In this document: positions 17,401 to 28,448 of the stretch, in pieces | How the letters are laid out: each line of letters opens with the position of its first letter | How positions within the stretch are numbered: the first letter of the stretch is position 1 | NCBI RefSeq assembly: GCF_036663835.1 | Contig: NZ_JAXOJT010000002.1 | Span: 620,001-684,000 of the forward strand | Direction of reading: 5' to 3' | Source of the DNA: Sphingomonas sp. LT1P40 | GTDB taxonomy: Bacteria > Pseudomonadota > Alphaproteobacteria > Sphingomonadales > Sphingomonadaceae | DNA length: 64,000 nt | The notes under the pieces: model-generated | Databases searched by the model: none | Seen by the model: the letters and a program-made list of their open reading frames with translations, nothing else | What the model was told of the DNA's origin: nothing | Translations under genes and position numbers: made by a program

Positions 17401-18405
17401 CTATCCCCCGACGGTCTGCTCGATCGTGCCGAAGATCGCGTGGTGCTTGTCGTCCTCGGCCCAGATGCGGACGGTGTCGCCGGTCTTCAGGAACGGGGTG
17501 ACCGCCTTGCCGCCGTTGATCGTTTCCACGGTGCGGACTTCGGCCAGGCAGGAATAGCCGACGCCGCCCTCGGCGATCGGCTTGCCCGGGCCGCCGTCCG
17601 CATCGCGGTTGGAAACCGTGCCTGATCCGATGATGGTCCCCGCGCCCAGCGCACGCGTCTTTGCCGCATGCGCGATCAACGTGCCGAAATCGAAGGTCAT
17701 ATCGACCGCCGCCTCGGCCCGACCGAACGGCTGGCCGTTGAGATCGACCATCAGCTTGCGGTGCAGCTTGCCGTCCTGCCACCACACACCCAGCGCGTCG
17801 GGCGTGACGAAGACGGGCGAAAATGCGCTGGCGGGCTTGGACTGAAAGAAGCCGAACCCCTTGGCCAGTTCCTCGGGGATCAAATTCCGCAGCGAAACAT
17901 CATTGGTCAGCCCGACCAGCCGGATCGCAGCCAGCGCTTCCTCGCGGCTCGCGCCCAGCGGTACGTCGCCGGTCACCACCACCACTTCCGCCTCGAGGTC
18001 GCAACCCCAGCTCTCGTCCTTCAGCGGGATCGGATCGCGCGGGCCGAGAAAACCGTCACTTCCGCCTTGATACATCAGCGGCTCGGTCCAGAATGTCTCG
18101 GGCATCTCCGCCCCGCGCGCCTGCCGCACCAGCGCGACATGATTCACATAGGCCGATCCGTCGGCCCATTGGTAGGCGCGCGGCAGCGGTGCCGCCGCCT
18201 GACGTTCGTGAAAGCGCATCATCGGGATCGCTTCATGGTCGAGATCGGTGGCGAGGTTGCGCAGATCGCTCTCGACCTGGCCCCAATTGTCCAGCGCGGC
18301 CTGCAATGTCGGCGCGATATGCGCGGCATCGGCATACCAGGCGAGGTCGGTGGACACGACGACGAGCCGGCCATCGCGGCCATTCTTCAGACTGGCGAGT
18401 TTCAC
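17401..18405 (-). CDS. Fumarylacetoacetate hydrolase family protein
   Basis: 334 residues. FAH-superfamily enzymes cleave C-C bonds in acylpyruvate-like substrates, such as fumarylacetoacetate in tyrosine breakdown. Metal-binding and catalytic motifs visible are DLEAEVVVVTG, LTNDVSLRNLI, FFQSKPASAFSPVFVTPD and GSGTVSNRD, with a terminal beta-strand domain (LKTGDTVRIWAED). GTG 18405 is chosen because AGGAG lies seven to eight bases upstream; the frame stays open further but adds no homologous sequence. No other tyrosine-degradation gene is adjacent, so the exact substrate is not assigned. Confidence 0.88.
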   Translation of the reverse strand: MKLASLKNGRDGRLVVVSTDLAWYADAAHIAPTLQAALDNWGQVESDLRNLATDLDHEAIPMMRFHERQAAAPLPRAYQWADGSAYVNHVALVRQARGAEMPETFWTEPLMYQGGSDGFLGPRDPIPLKDESWGCDLEAEVVVVTGDVPLGASREEALAAIRLVGLTNDVSLRNLIPEELAKGFGFFQSKPASAFSPVFVTPDALGVWWQDGKLHRKLMVDLNGQPFGRAEAAVDMTFDFGTLIAHAAKTRALGAGTIIGSGTVSNRDADGGPGKPIAEGGVGYSCLAEVRTVETINGGKAVTPFLKTGDTVRIWAEDDKHHAIFGTIEQTVGG

Positions 18406-18510
18406 GCTTCTTCTCCTGCTCCTGGACGACCAGCATAAGCGGCTGATTTCAGGTGTCGAGGGGCGTGCGGCGCATTGACACCACGGGTCGCCCATCGCAA
18501 CGCTATACCC

Positions 18511-21500
18511 ATGTACTCCGAGTTGCGATTCCTCGAACATGGCGGCGAGATGGGTCGCCTGATCCGGGCGCATGACTGGCACGCCAATCCGCTTGGCGAA
18601 ATCGACACCTGGCCACAGCCGCTGCGCTTTGCGCTGGGCATCTGCATGGGGTCCGAATTCCCCACCGCCATCTATTGGGGGTCGGACCTGCGGCTGTTCT
18701 ACAACGACGCCTGGGCGACGATCCCCGCGGAGCGTCATCCCTGGGCGCTGGGGCAGCGCGGTGCCGATGTATTTCCCGAAATCTGGGCCGTTGTCGGCCC
18801 ACAATTCGCGCGCGTGATCGAGACCGGGGAGGGGTTCGCCGCCTATGACCAGCGGCTCGACATGATGCGCGGTGGACGCACGCACGAAACCTACTGGAAT
18901 TACAGCTTCACCCCGATCCGCGACGAGTTCGGCGCGGTCGTCGGCATTCTCAATCAGGGGAATGAGACAACCCGCGCCGTGCTGGGCGAACGCGCCCGGC
19001 TGGCGGAAGTGGGGCGGCTGCGCGAACTGTTCCAGCAATCGCCCGCCGCCGTCGCGCTGTTGCACGGGCCAGCGCATGTCTTTGAACTGGCCAACCCGGC
19101 CTATCTGGAACTGGTGGGCAACCGTTCGGTGCTGAACAAGCCGGTGGGCGAGGTGTTGCCCGAAATCGTCGATCAGGGCTTTGTCGATCTGCTCGATCAG
19201 GTGTTCGCCTCAGGCACGGCATATCGTGCCAGCGAGACGCCGATCATGCTTGAACGCGGTGGCGCGATCGAGACTCGGCTGCTCGACTTTGTCTATCAGC
19301 CGATCAAGGATGCCAACGGCGTCACCACCGACATTTTTGTCGAAGCCAATGACGTGACCGAGCGGGCCATGACCGAAGCGCGGCTGCGCGAGAGCGAAGA
19401 GCGGCTGCAGCTGGCCCTCGACGCATCGCACGGCGTCGGTACATGGGACTGGGATGTTCCTGCCAATCTCGTGCGCGCCGACGCGCGCTTCGCACGCCTG
19501 TACGGCGTCGATCCCGTGCTCGCGGAGCAGGGCGGGGCCATCGAAACCTTCTTTGCCGCAGTCCACCCCGATGACATCGCGCGGGTAAAGACCGCGATCG
19601 ATCAGGCGATCCGCAGCGGCGACCGGTTCGAGGCCGAATATCGGCTGGTCCAGCCGGACGGGTCGATGCGCTGGGTCACCGCACAGGGGCGGTGCGGCTA
19701 TGACGATGTGGGCAGGCCGACGCGCTTCCCCGGCGTCAGCTTCGATGTGACCGAACGGCGCAATGCCGAAGAAGCCGCCCACCGCGCCGCCGCCGATCTC
19801 AAGGCCGCGACCGAGGAACAGGCGTTCATCTACGGCCTGGTCGATCGTCAGCGCGCCCTCGACTCGCCCGACGCGATCATGCGGTTGAGCGCGACCGCGC
19901 TGGCCCGCCGGCTGAAGATCGACCGGGTCGGCTTCTATCGTGTCGGCGCGGACGGAAATGTGAACTTCGGCCCGTCCATCAACAACGGCAAGCTGCCAGA
20001 CGCGAAGGGTGTGATTCCAGCTGAAAACCTGGGTCCCGCGCTGGACTCCTATCGACAGGGGCGGACCGTGGTGGTGGGCGATTCGGCCACCGACCCGGCC
20101 TATGCCGCCACCGAGTTCGCGCGGCTGTCGCCATCGGCGGTGGGCGTGCCGTTGATGCGCGGTGGCATTTGGGTGGCGACGCTTTACGCGAACACCGCCG
20201 TCCCGCGTGCGTGGAGGCCCGAAGAAGTGAGCTTCATCGAAGCGGTGGCGGAGATTGCGTGGGACGCGGTCGAGCGGGCCGCCGCCGTTACCGCATTGCG
20301 CGAAAGCGAGGCCAAGTTCCGCGGCATCGCCAATTCAATCGATCACATGATCTGGTCGACCCGGCCCGATGGCTATCACGATTATTATAACGACCGTTGG
20401 TACGAATATACCGGTGTCCCCTATGGCACCACCGACGGCGAGGCGTGGAACGACATGTTCCATCCCGACGATCAGGATCGCGCTTGGGGAAAGTGGCGGT
20501 ACAGCCTGGATACGGGCGAACCCTATCATATCGAATATCGGCTGCGCCATTATAGCGGCGTCTATCGCTGGGTGCTGGGCCGGGCACAGGCGGTGCGCGA
20601 CGATGACGGTAACATCACCCGCTGGTTCGGCACCTGCACCGATATTCAGGAAATCGTCGATGCGCGGGAGGTTCTCGCCCGGTCGCGGGTCGAACTCGAA
20701 CAGGCCGTGGCGGAGCGCACCGGGCAGCTGATGGCCGCCGAAGAGCGCTTGCGGCAGGCGCACAAGATGGAGGCGGTCGGCCAGCTGACCGGTGGCATTG
20801 CGCATGATTTCAACAATATGCTGGCGGTGGTGATCGGCGCGCTCGACATGCTGGAGCGGCGCATCGCGCAAGGCAGCACCGAACTGGACCGCTATATCGT
20901 CGCGGCGAAGGACGGGGCCACGCGCGCAGCGGCACTGACTCAGCGCCTGCTCGGCTTTGCCCGACAGCAGCCGCTGGCGCCGACCGCGCTCGACATTAAC
21001 AGCCATGTGCTGGGGATGATCGAGCTGCTGATGCGCACCTTGGGCGAAGACGTGACGATCGAAACTCATCTGACGCCGACACTCGATGCGGCGCTGGCCG
21101 ACCCTAACCAGCTCGAGAACGTCGTCCTCAATCTGTGCGTCAACGCGCGCGATGCGATGCCCGGTGGCGGGACGCTGACCATCGCCACCGTCAACCGGAC
21201 GATCGCCGACGCGATCGCTGCGGGGATGGGGATTCAGCCCGGCGACTATGTCGAACTGACTGTCGCCGATACCGGCTCCGGCATGTCGCAGGAGACGGCC
21301 GCGCGTGCCTTTGACCCGTTCTTCACGACCAAGGGGGTCGGCAAGGGGACCGGACTTGGCCTAAGCCAGGTGTTCGGGTTCGCGCGCCAGTCCGACGGGC
21401 ATGTCACGATCGATACCGCGCCGGGGCGCGGGACGCGCGTAAGCCTGCTGCTGCCCAGCCGCGAATCGCCGCTTGCAGCACAGCCAACCACCGAACGCCC

Positions 21501-21888
21501 CGTCGCGATTGCGCAGGGGTCGATCGACGAGGTCATCCTGGTCGTCGAGGATGAGGAGCGGGTGCGCAACTATTCGGTCGAGGCGCTACGCGAGCTGGGC
21601 TATACCGTATTGCAGGCCCCTGACGGGATTGAGGCGCTGCGCCTGCTCGATCGCGGCCAGCGCGTGTCGCTGTTGTTCACCGATGTCGTGATGCCGGAGA
21701 TGACCGGCGACGAACTCGCTCGCGTCGCACGGAGCCGCCAGCCCGGCCTGAAAATATTGTTCACCAGCGGTTACACGCCCGACGAAGCCGCGATCGCCGA
21801 ACGGCTTGATGCGACCGGTGCGCTGTTGCCCAAACCCTTTGGCGTCGATGCGCTGGCGGAGAAGGTCCGCGCCGCGCTCGACAGGTGA
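18511..21888 (+). CDS. PAS/GAF hybrid sensor histidine kinase with receiver domain
   Basis: 1125-residue cytosolic-looking kinase with no clear membrane helix. Order by eye: PAS-like N-terminus (to about 150), second PAS (about 165-290), PAS_3 with VHPDD and ending DVTERRNAEE (about 310-425), GAF (about 440-590), another PAS_3 (MFHPDDQDRAWGKW, about 600-730), HisKA with phospho-acceptor HDFNNML (about 765), HATPase_c (N box LNLCVNARDAM, G boxes DTGSGM and GKGTGLGLSQV) and a C-terminal receiver (VVEDEE, phospho-Asp in LFTDVVMPEM, Lys in PKPFG). The HDFNNML type is common in bacterial light or redox sensors; the signal here is unknown. It diverges from the FAH-family gene. Confidence 0.9.
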   Translation: MYSELRFLEHGGEMGRLIRAHDWHANPLGEIDTWPQPLRFALGICMGSEFPTAIYWGSDLRLFYNDAWATIPAERHPWALGQRGADVFPEIWAVVGPQFARVIETGEGFAAYDQRLDMMRGGRTHETYWNYSFTPIRDEFGAVVGILNQGNETTRAVLGERARLAEVGRLRELFQQSPAAVALLHGPAHVFELANPAYLELVGNRSVLNKPVGEVLPEIVDQGFVDLLDQVFASGTAYRASETPIMLERGGAIETRLLDFVYQPIKDANGVTTDIFVEANDVTERAMTEARLRESEERLQLALDASHGVGTWDWDVPANLVRADARFARLYGVDPVLAEQGGAIETFFAAVHPDDIARVKTAIDQAIRSGDRFEAEYRLVQPDGSMRWVTAQGRCGYDDVGRPTRFPGVSFDVTERRNAEEAAHRAAADLKAATEEQAFIYGLVDRQRALDSPDAIMRLSATALARRLKIDRVGFYRVGADGNVNFGPSINNGKLPDAKGVIPAENLGPALDSYRQGRTVVVGDSATDPAYAATEFARLSPSAVGVPLMRGGIWVATLYANTAVPRAWRPEEVSFIEAVAEIAWDAVERAAAVTALRESEAKFRGIANSIDHMIWSTRPDGYHDYYNDRWYEYTGVPYGTTDGEAWNDMFHPDDQDRAWGKWRYSLDTGEPYHIEYRLRHYSGVYRWVLGRAQAVRDDDGNITRWFGTCTDIQEIVDAREVLARSRVELEQAVAERTGQLMAAEERLRQAHKMEAVGQLTGGIAHDFNNMLAVVIGALDMLERRIAQGSTELDRYIVAAKDGATRAAALTQRLLGFARQQPLAPTALDINSHVLGMIELLMRTLGEDVTIETHLTPTLDAALADPNQLENVVLNLCVNARDAMPGGGTLTIATVNRTIADAIAAGMGIQPGDYVELTVADTGSGMSQETAARAFDPFFTTKGVGKGTGLGLSQVFGFARQSDGHVTIDTAPGRGTRVSLLLPSRESPLAAQPTTERPVAIAQGSIDEVILVVEDEERVRNYSVEALRELGYTVLQAPDGIEALRLLDRGQRVSLLFTDVVMPEMTGDELARVARSRQPGLKILFTSGYTPDEAAIAERLDATGALLPKPFGVDALAEKVRAALDR

Positions 21889-21948
21889 ACTGGACGGGGG
21901 CAGCGCCGCGCTCTAGGGGAACCGCGCATAGCCAGGAAGGACCGGTAG

Positions 21949-23238
21949 TTGGCGAACGTTGCGGTGATTGGTGCCCAATGGGGCGATGAGGGCAAGGGCA
22001 AGATCGTCGACTGGCTGGCCAGCCGCGCCGATCTGGTGGTGCGGTTCCAGGGCGGGCATAACGCCGGCCACACATTGGTCGTCGGCAACACCACCTATAA
22101 ATTGTCGCTGCTCCCGTCCGGGCTCGTGCGCGGCACGCTGTCGCTGATCGGCAACGGCGTCGTGTTCGACCCGTGGCATTTCCGCGACGAGATCGAACGG
22201 CTGCGTGCGCAGGGCGTCGAGATTACCCCGGAGAATCTTCAGGTCGCTGAGACCGCACCGCTGATCCTGCCGTTCCACCGCGACCTCGATGCATTGCGAG
22301 AGGATGCCAGCGGCGCGGGGAAAATCGGCACCACCCGCCGCGGCATCGGCCCGGCCTATGAGGACAAGGTCGGCCGTCGCGCGATCCGCGTGTGCGACCT
22401 CGCGCACCTCGACGATCTCGAAGCGCAGCTCGACCGCGTCTGCGCGCATCACGATGCGCTGCGTGCCGGGTTTGGCAAACCGCCGATCGACCGCGCCCGC
22501 CTGATCGAGGAATTGCGTGAGATCGCCCCGTCGTTGCTGCCCTATGCCGCGCCGGTTTGGCTGACGCTGAAGGCCGCCAAGGAAAAGGGTCGCCGCATCC
22601 TGTTCGAGGGTGCGCAGGGCGTGCTGCTCGACGTCGATCACGGCACCTATCCGTTCGTGACCTCGTCGAACACGGTTAGCGGATCGGCCGCATCCGGCTC
22701 CGGCCTCGGCCCTGGCTCGGTCGGGTTCGTGCTGGGGATTACCAAAGCCTATACGACGCGTGTCGGTTCCGGCCCGTTCCCCACCGAACAGGATAACGAG
22801 ATTGGGGAGTTGCTCGGTACTAGGGGGCGCGAATTCGGCGTCGTTACCGGGCGCAAGCGTCGCTGCGGCTGGTTCGACGCGGTGCTGGTCCGCCAATCGG
22901 TCGCGGTCAGCGGCATCACCGGGATCGCGCTGACCAAGCTCGACATCCTCGACGGGATGGACCGGCTGCGCATCTGCACGGGCTACAAGGTCGGTGACAA
23001 GCATTACGACTATCTGCCGCCCGCCCCACAGGATCAGGCACGCGTCGAGCCGATCTACGAGGAATTTGACGGCTGGAGCGAATCGACGGCAGGCGCGCGC
23101 AGCTGGGCACAGCTTCCGGCACAGGCGATCAAATATATCCGGCGGATCGAGGAGCTCGTCGGCTGTCCGGTTACGCTGGTTTCGACGAGCCCGGAACGTG
23201 AGGACACGATCCTCGTCCGAGATCCGTTCGCAGACTGA
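21949..23238 (+). CDS. purA: Adenylosuccinate synthetase
   Basis: Catalyses the GTP-dependent condensation of IMP and aspartate to adenylosuccinate, the first committed step to AMP. 429 residues, the usual length. Motifs: [11 protein letters not shown] (P-loop, residues 8-18, with catalytic Asp), GGHNAGHT (catalytic His), [33 protein letters not shown] and [13 protein letters not shown]. It begins with TTG at 21949, with AGGAAGGA at good spacing. It stands alone between the histidine kinase gene and a bidirectional hairpin. Confidence 0.97.
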   Translation: MANVAVIGAQWGDEGKGKIVDWLASRADLVVRFQGGHNAGHTLVVGNTTYKLSLLPSGLVRGTLSLIGNGVVFDPWHFRDEIERLRAQGVEITPENLQVAETAPLILPFHRDLDALREDASGAGKIGTTRRGIGPAYEDKVGRRAIRVCDLAHLDDLEAQLDRVCAHHDALRAGFGKPPIDRARLIEELREIAPSLLPYAAPVWLTLKAAKEKGRRILFEGAQGVLLDVDHGTYPFVTSSNTVSGSAASGSGLGPGSVGFVLGITKAYTTRVGSGPFPTEQDNEIGELLGTRGREFGVVTGRKRRCGWFDAVLVRQSVAVSGITGIALTKLDILDGMDRLRICTGYKVGDKHYDYLPPAPQDQARVEPIYEEFDGWSESTAGARSWAQLPAQAIKYIRRIEELVGCPVTLVSTSPEREDTILVRDPFAD

Positions 23239-23242
23239 AGAT

Positions 23243-23288
23243 CTTCGTCATCCCGGACACGGCCCATGCCGCATCCGGGAGGACGAAG
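23243..23288. terminator. Bidirectional hairpin terminator between purA and a convergent small gene
   Basis: Two 15-base arms (CTTCGTCATCCCGGA and TCCGGGAGGACGAAG) pair with one mismatch around a 16-base loop. The hairpin lies directly after purA and just before the stop of the convergent gene, so it can end transcription from both sides. The arm wording also resembles a dispersed intergenic repeat. Confidence 0.65.
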
Positions 23289-23294
23289 CCCCGC

Positions 23295-23540
23295 TCAATA
23301 GCTGGTGGCATTCGGTTCCGGCGCAGTCTCGGTGCCGTTATCCGTGGGATCGGTTGGTTCGGTGCTCGGCGAACTCTCGTTCGACGACGTGTCGTTGCCA
23401 GTCGTGTCGACAGGCGGCACGGCCTGATTGGTCACTTCGTTTTGCAGCGGTGCCTCGGTCTGGCTGCCGGGCGCCATATGCGCGAGCGCTGCGGTCGAAC
23501 CGCAAAGGACGATAAGGCTGAACAGCGTCTTGTGGCGCAT
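23295..23540 (-). CDS. Small secreted Thr/Ser/Glu-rich protein
   Basis: 81 residues: a cleavable signal peptide (MRHKTLFSLIVLCGSTAALA, cleavage after ALA) followed by about 60 disordered residues rich in Thr, Ser, Asn, Pro, Glu and Asp (TTGNDTSSNESSPSTEPTD). AGGAG lies seven bases before the ATG, supporting it as a real gene. No family recognised. It is convergent with purA. Confidence 0.7.
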   Translation of the reverse strand: MRHKTLFSLIVLCGSTAALAHMAPGSQTEAPLQNEVTNQAVPPVDTTGNDTSSNESSPSTEPTDPTDNGTETAPEPNATSY

Positions 23541-23669
23541 GAGGTAACTCCTGGTTATGTGGCACAGGAGAAACGCGCCCTTGCCAACATAGTCGCAGCG
23601 GCGCTCCTCGCCCCGTCCCCGATCCGCTTCGCCTCGCCCTCCACCCGCATGCTTCGCGGGATGAGGCGA

Positions 23670-24737
23670 TCAGCCGATTTGCGCGCGATGCAGTAATTTC
23701 TGATCGGCCAGCACCAGTGCCATCATCGCCTCGACCACCGGAACGCCGCGAATGCCGACACACGGGTCGTGGCGACCCTTGGTGCGGATATCGGCCGCAT
23801 TCCCTTCGCGGTCGATCGTCTCGACCGGCGTCAGAATCGAGCTGGTCGGCTTGAACGCCACGCGCACCCGCACCGGCTGTCCGGTCGATATCCCGCCCGC
23901 AATGCCGCCAGCATGGTTGGCGAGGAATTGGGGGCCGTCGACGCCGGGTCGCATCGGATCGGCATTGCCCTCACCGGCCAGCGCAGCGGCGGCGAAACCG
24001 TCACCAATCTCGACGCCTTTCACTGCGTTGATCGACATCATCGCCGCCGCCAGTTCGCTATCGAGCTTGGCATAAAGCGGCGCCCCCCAACCGGCAGGCA
24101 CGCCGGTCGCCTCGCACGCGATCACCGCGCCCAGCGACGACCCCGCCTTGCGCGCGTTATCGACCAGCGTCTCCCAACGTGCCGCTGCCGTCGCATCGGG
24201 GCAGAAAAACGGGTTGTTGCCGATCTCCGCGGCGTCGAAATTGGCATAGTCGATCGCATCGCCGCCAATCGCCTCGACCCAGGCGGTGATCGTCACCTCC
24301 GGGATCACCAGCCGTGCAACGCTACCCGCCGCGACCCGCATCGCGGTTTCGCGCGCCGACGATCGCCCGCCGCCGCGATAGTCGCGAAAGCCGTATTTGG
24401 CGTCATAGGCATAATCGGCATGGCCGGGGCGATAGGCGACCGCGACCTCCGAATAATCCTTCGATCGCTGGTCGACATTCTCGATCATCAGGCTGATCGG
24501 CGTGCCCGTCGTCTTGCCCTCGAACACGCCCGACAGGATGCGCACCGCGTCCGGCTCCTGTCGCTGTGTGGTGAAACGCGACTGGCCGGGGCGACGTTTG
24601 TCGAGATACGGCTGAATATCGGCTTCGGACAGCATCAATCCCGGCGGACACCCGTCCACCACTGCGCCGATCGCCGGGCCATGGCTCTCGCCCCAGGTGG
24701 TGAAGCGGAACACGCGTCCGAAAGTGTTGAAGCTCAT
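23670..24737 (-). CDS. aroC: Chorismate synthase
   Basis: Last enzyme of the shikimate pathway: EPSP to chorismate, needing reduced FMN. 355 residues. Signatures: [20 protein letters not shown] (N-terminal signature 1), [28 protein letters not shown] with [13 protein letters not shown] (signature 2), [12 protein letters not shown] and [17 protein letters not shown] (signature 3). ATG 24737 overlaps the stop of the upstream membrane-protein gene (ATGA), so it ends a chain of overlapping reverse-strand genes from fabI. Confidence 0.97.
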   Translation of the reverse strand: MSFNTFGRVFRFTTWGESHGPAIGAVVDGCPPGLMLSEADIQPYLDKRRPGQSRFTTQRQEPDAVRILSGVFEGKTTGTPISLMIENVDQRSKDYSEVAVAYRPGHADYAYDAKYGFRDYRGGGRSSARETAMRVAAGSVARLVIPEVTITAWVEAIGGDAIDYANFDAAEIGNNPFFCPDATAAARWETLVDNARKAGSSLGAVIACEATGVPAGWGAPLYAKLDSELAAAMMSINAVKGVEIGDGFAAAALAGEGNADPMRPGVDGPQFLANHAGGIAGGISTGQPVRVRVAFKPTSSILTPVETIDREGNAADIRTKGRHDPCVGIRGVPVVEAMMALVLADQKLLHRAQIG

Positions 24738-25159
24738 TCCCCGGCGTCGCCTTCCGTCGTGGACGCCACATAGGCGCCGAGCAGCGCCGTCGTCCTCAGC
24801 ACGGCGATGCGACGTTCCATCCGCCTGCGCAAGAACTTCAGCGCGAAAAACCGGATCAGAAAGAACAGCAGCGCGTAGCTGCCCCAAAGCACATAGGCCG
24901 CCCCGCGCGGCAGCGGCGTTCCCAGCGCGCTCAGAAGGGGGCGGTTGACGATTGCGACGAGGGCGATGGCGGGCACCAGCCAAAGCCAGTGCAGCAGCAT
25001 CCAGCCAAACGCCCCCACAGCGGTTTGAAAATAGCGATAGGCGCCTGCCGCCCAGCGATCGTCCGACAGCGGGATATAGACGGCCCCTAGCAACGATATG
25101 AACGCAAAAGCCGCGAAACCCGGATCGCTGCGCATGACATCGAGCAGCGCGGCGATCAT
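24734..25159 (-). CDS. Small polytopic membrane protein, hypothetical
   Basis: 141 residues with about three membrane helices: around 12-30 ([18 protein letters not shown]), a long Trp-rich hydrophobic region near 50-75 ([19 protein letters not shown]), and about 90-112 ([17 protein letters not shown]). A basic amphipathic tail follows ([15 protein letters not shown]). Start ATG 25159 overlaps the GNAT stop and its own stop overlaps the aroC start, both as ATGA. Function unknown; coupling to aroC may be only operon economy. Confidence 0.75.
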   Translation of the reverse strand: MIAALLDVMRSDPGFAAFAFISLLGAVYIPLSDDRWAAGAYRYFQTAVGAFGWMLLHWLWLVPAIALVAIVNRPLLSALGTPLPRGAAYVLWGSYALLFFLIRFFALKFLRRRMERRIAVLRTTALLGAYVASTTEGDAGE

Positions 25160-25688
25160 GACTGCGCGTGTTCGCCCAGCATCGAGAATGCCACTGCATG
25201 CGCCGCCTTGCCACGCGCGCCGCATGCCAGCTTACCGCCCTGTAACGGCACCGCCATGAAATAGTCGCCAGCATAGGGCGAGGCAAACCCCTCGGCATGC
25301 GCCGCTGAAAACCCGAACCGTCCATAATAGGACGGATCGCCCAGCACGAAGCACAAAGCCGCCCCGGCATCGCCCAGATGGTCGAGTCCTGCCTGGATCA
25401 GCGCCTCTGCTACCCCCTGTCGTCGATACACCGCGCCGACCGCAACCGGGGCCAGCGCGACGGCGGGGATCACCTTGCCGCCCGCCTCTGCCGTCATGCG
25501 GCTGAACACCACGACCCCGGCCAGTTCGCCGCTCTCGTCATCATCCGCCACCAACGTCAGCACCATATCGCCATCGACGCACAGCCGCTGCACGAGCAAC
25601 GCTTCGTCAGGTGCCGGGAAACTGCGCCGCAGCAACGCGTCGATCGCCGCCACGTCGCCGCCGGTGGCCGGACGGATTGCGATGGTCA

Positions 25689-25689
<1 letters not shown>
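25156..25689 (-). CDS. GNAT family N-acetyltransferase
   Basis: 177 residues with the GNAT fold in order: [20 protein letters not shown] (beta1/alpha1), a VVVFSRMTA strand, the [21 protein letters not shown] acetyl-CoA-binding motif A (R-R-Q-G-V-A), and the [20 protein letters not shown] segment typical of the YhbS-like subgroup. Acetylation target unknown. ATG 25689 shares its A with the fabI stop (TGATG), and the stop overlaps the next gene. Confidence 0.88.
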
Positions 25690-26488
<799 letters not shown>

Positions 26489-26492
<4 letters not shown>

Positions 26493-27445
26493 GTCTTACC
26501 CTCCGGCACTTCCTGCCGCTCCTCTAGCGCGCGTTGTTCTAGCGCTTTCTCCGGCACTTCCGCCAGCGCGGCATTTAGTTCCGCCCCGATAACGACACCA
26601 AAGCCGATGAGGAAGAAGAAGATCAGCGCCACCATCACCCCCGCCAGGCTGCCATAGGTGAGGCCATAGCCGCCGAAACTGCCGATCACCCACGGCAGGG
26701 CGGCCGTGCAGGCCATCCACCAGCAAGTGACGAATGCCGGTCCCGGCCATTTCGGGCAATCGGACTTGCGATAACGCGACGGGGTGAGCGTGTAGAACAG
26801 GATATACATGGCACCGAATAACGCGACCGCCGGGGCCAGCCGGGTGACGGATACGATCCGCGCCGCGTCCGACGCATAGGGAATCACCCGCCAGATGAAC
26901 TGCTCCGCGCCGATCAGCACGACCTGAAAACTGAACGCCATCATCGCCAGAATCACCGATGCGATGACCATGCCGATTGCGCCCAGCTTCAACCGCCAGA
27001 ACGGCGAAGCGGACGGAATGCCATAGGCCTTGCGCAGGATATCGCGGATCGTTTCGATGAACCCGGATGTCGTCCACAGCCCGACCAGCGCGCCGAGCCA
27101 TAACAGCGAGCCGGATCGCCCCGCCAGCACCTCCAGGATCGCGGGCCGGAGGAGTTCGGCAACTTCCGGCGGCAATGTCCGCAAGAATGCGACCACTGCC
27201 TGCAACCCGTCGCTCGTCCGCCCGACCAGCCGTGCGATCGCGGTGGCGACGATAAAAAACGGGAACAGCGTGACCAGGCTCAGATACGCCAGATTCCCGG
27301 CATGGGTGAACCCGTCGTTGAACGCACCGATCGCCACACGCTTGGTGACCTCGATCGCCCGCTCGGTGACGCCCAGATCCGACAGCCTTTTGTGAAAGCC
27401 ATGCCGCCGCGCTTCGGGCGATTCTGGGGAAATCGGTTCGCTCAC
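26489..27445 (-). CDS. YihY/BrkB family inner-membrane protein
   Basis: 318 residues with about six membrane helices and the family features HAGNLAYLSLVTLFPFFIV near residue 55, LWTTSGFIETIRDILRKAYG and a closing VALIFFFLIGFGVVIGAELNAAL. YihY proteins were once called ribonuclease BN; transport or envelope roles are only proposed. The C-terminus is charged and cytosolic. GTG 27445 is chosen as the first start after the DnaJ-like gene stop; GGAC precedes it. It belongs to the overlapping reverse-strand operon with fabI. Confidence 0.87.
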
Positions 27446-27453
27446 TAAGTCCG

Positions 27454-28380
27454 TCAAACGCCCAGACGTGCGCGCGGGTTGCTCGTGTCTTCCCACCCGC
27501 CGACAAAATCGGTCAATGCCGCATCGTCAGCCGGAATCTCGATCGCCAGCGTGACCAGCAGATCGCCGCGCGCCGCCTTGCCGTGAAAGCCGCGCCCCTT
27601 CAGCCGCAATGTCTTGCCCGACGACGATCCCATCGGAACCTTGACGCTCAACGCCCCTTCGGGTGTCGGCACCCGCACTTCGGCCCCCGCCACGGCTTCC
27701 TTCAGCGTTATCGGCAGGTCGATCCGGATATGGTCGCCGTCGCGCGTGAAGAAACGGTGCGGTTCGACCTCGATCGTCACGATCGCGTCGCCATTGCCGC
27801 CGGGGCCGGCATCGCCTTTGCCGCCCAGCCGCATCTGCGTGCCGGTCTCGACCCCCTTGGGCAGCTTCAGGTCGATCGTCGATCCGTCGCGCAGCTGGAT
27901 ACGCTGCGGTTTCAACGCCGCCGCATCGTCGAACGGCACGCGCAGCCGATAGGCGACATTGGCCCCCTTTGCCGGGGGTGACCGTCGCCCGAACCCGCTG
28001 GAAAAGCCACCGGGGCCGCCGCCCGCGCGGCCGCCGAACAGCCCCTCGAAAATATCGCCGATATCCGGCTCGCCGCCACCGCCGCCGCCAAAGTCCGGGC
28101 GAAACCCGCCCTGCGGCCGTCCGCCGCCGGCAAAGCCGCCGCCGAACGGCGAAGTCGGATTGCCGTCGCCGTCGATCTCTCCACGATCGAAGCGCGCGCG
28201 CTTGTCCTTGTCCATCAACAGGTCATAGGCCTGGGTCACGATACCAAAGCGTTCGGTCGCCTTCGGATTGTCCTTGTTGCGGTCGGGGTGCAGTTCCTTG
28301 GCGAGCTTGCGGTACGCCTTCTTCACCTCGTCCGGGCTCGCCCCGCGCGAGACTCCCAAGGTTGCGTACGGATCGGCCAT
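27454..28380 (-). CDS. DnaJ/CbpA-like co-chaperone
   Basis: 308 residues: J domain at 1-65 with HPD at about 31-33 (KELHPDRN), a Gly/Phe-rich linker (about 75-125, GGGFAGGGRPQGGF) and two beta-rich C-terminal substrate domains (PHRFFTRDGDHIRIDLPI and later). No zinc-finger repeats, so it is a type II J protein like CbpA that stimulates DnaK ATPase. GGGG precedes the ATG. It heads the run leading to yihY and fabI; the functional link to them is unclear. Confidence 0.92.
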   Translation of the reverse strand: MADPYATLGVSRGASPDEVKKAYRKLAKELHPDRNKDNPKATERFGIVTQAYDLLMDKDKRARFDRGEIDGDGNPTSPFGGGFAGGGRPQGGFRPDFGGGGGGEPDIGDIFEGLFGGRAGGGPGGFSSGFGRRSPPAKGANVAYRLRVPFDDAAALKPQRIQLRDGSTIDLKLPKGVETGTQMRLGGKGDAGPGGNGDAIVTIEVEPHRFFTRDGDHIRIDLPITLKEAVAGAEVRVPTPEGALSVKVPMGSSSGKTLRLKGRGFHGKAARGDLLVTLAIEIPADDAALTDFVGGWEDTSNPRARLGV

Positions 28381-28448
28381 GTTTTCCCCGGTTTAATCTT
28401 ATTGGCGTGTTACTGCGCTACATCGGCGCGCAACGTCCGCGTTGCAAG

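Noticed and set aside
16832..17785. Long ogt frame as a fused protein
   Set aside because: The first 130 codons overlap the FAH-family gene and have shadow composition.
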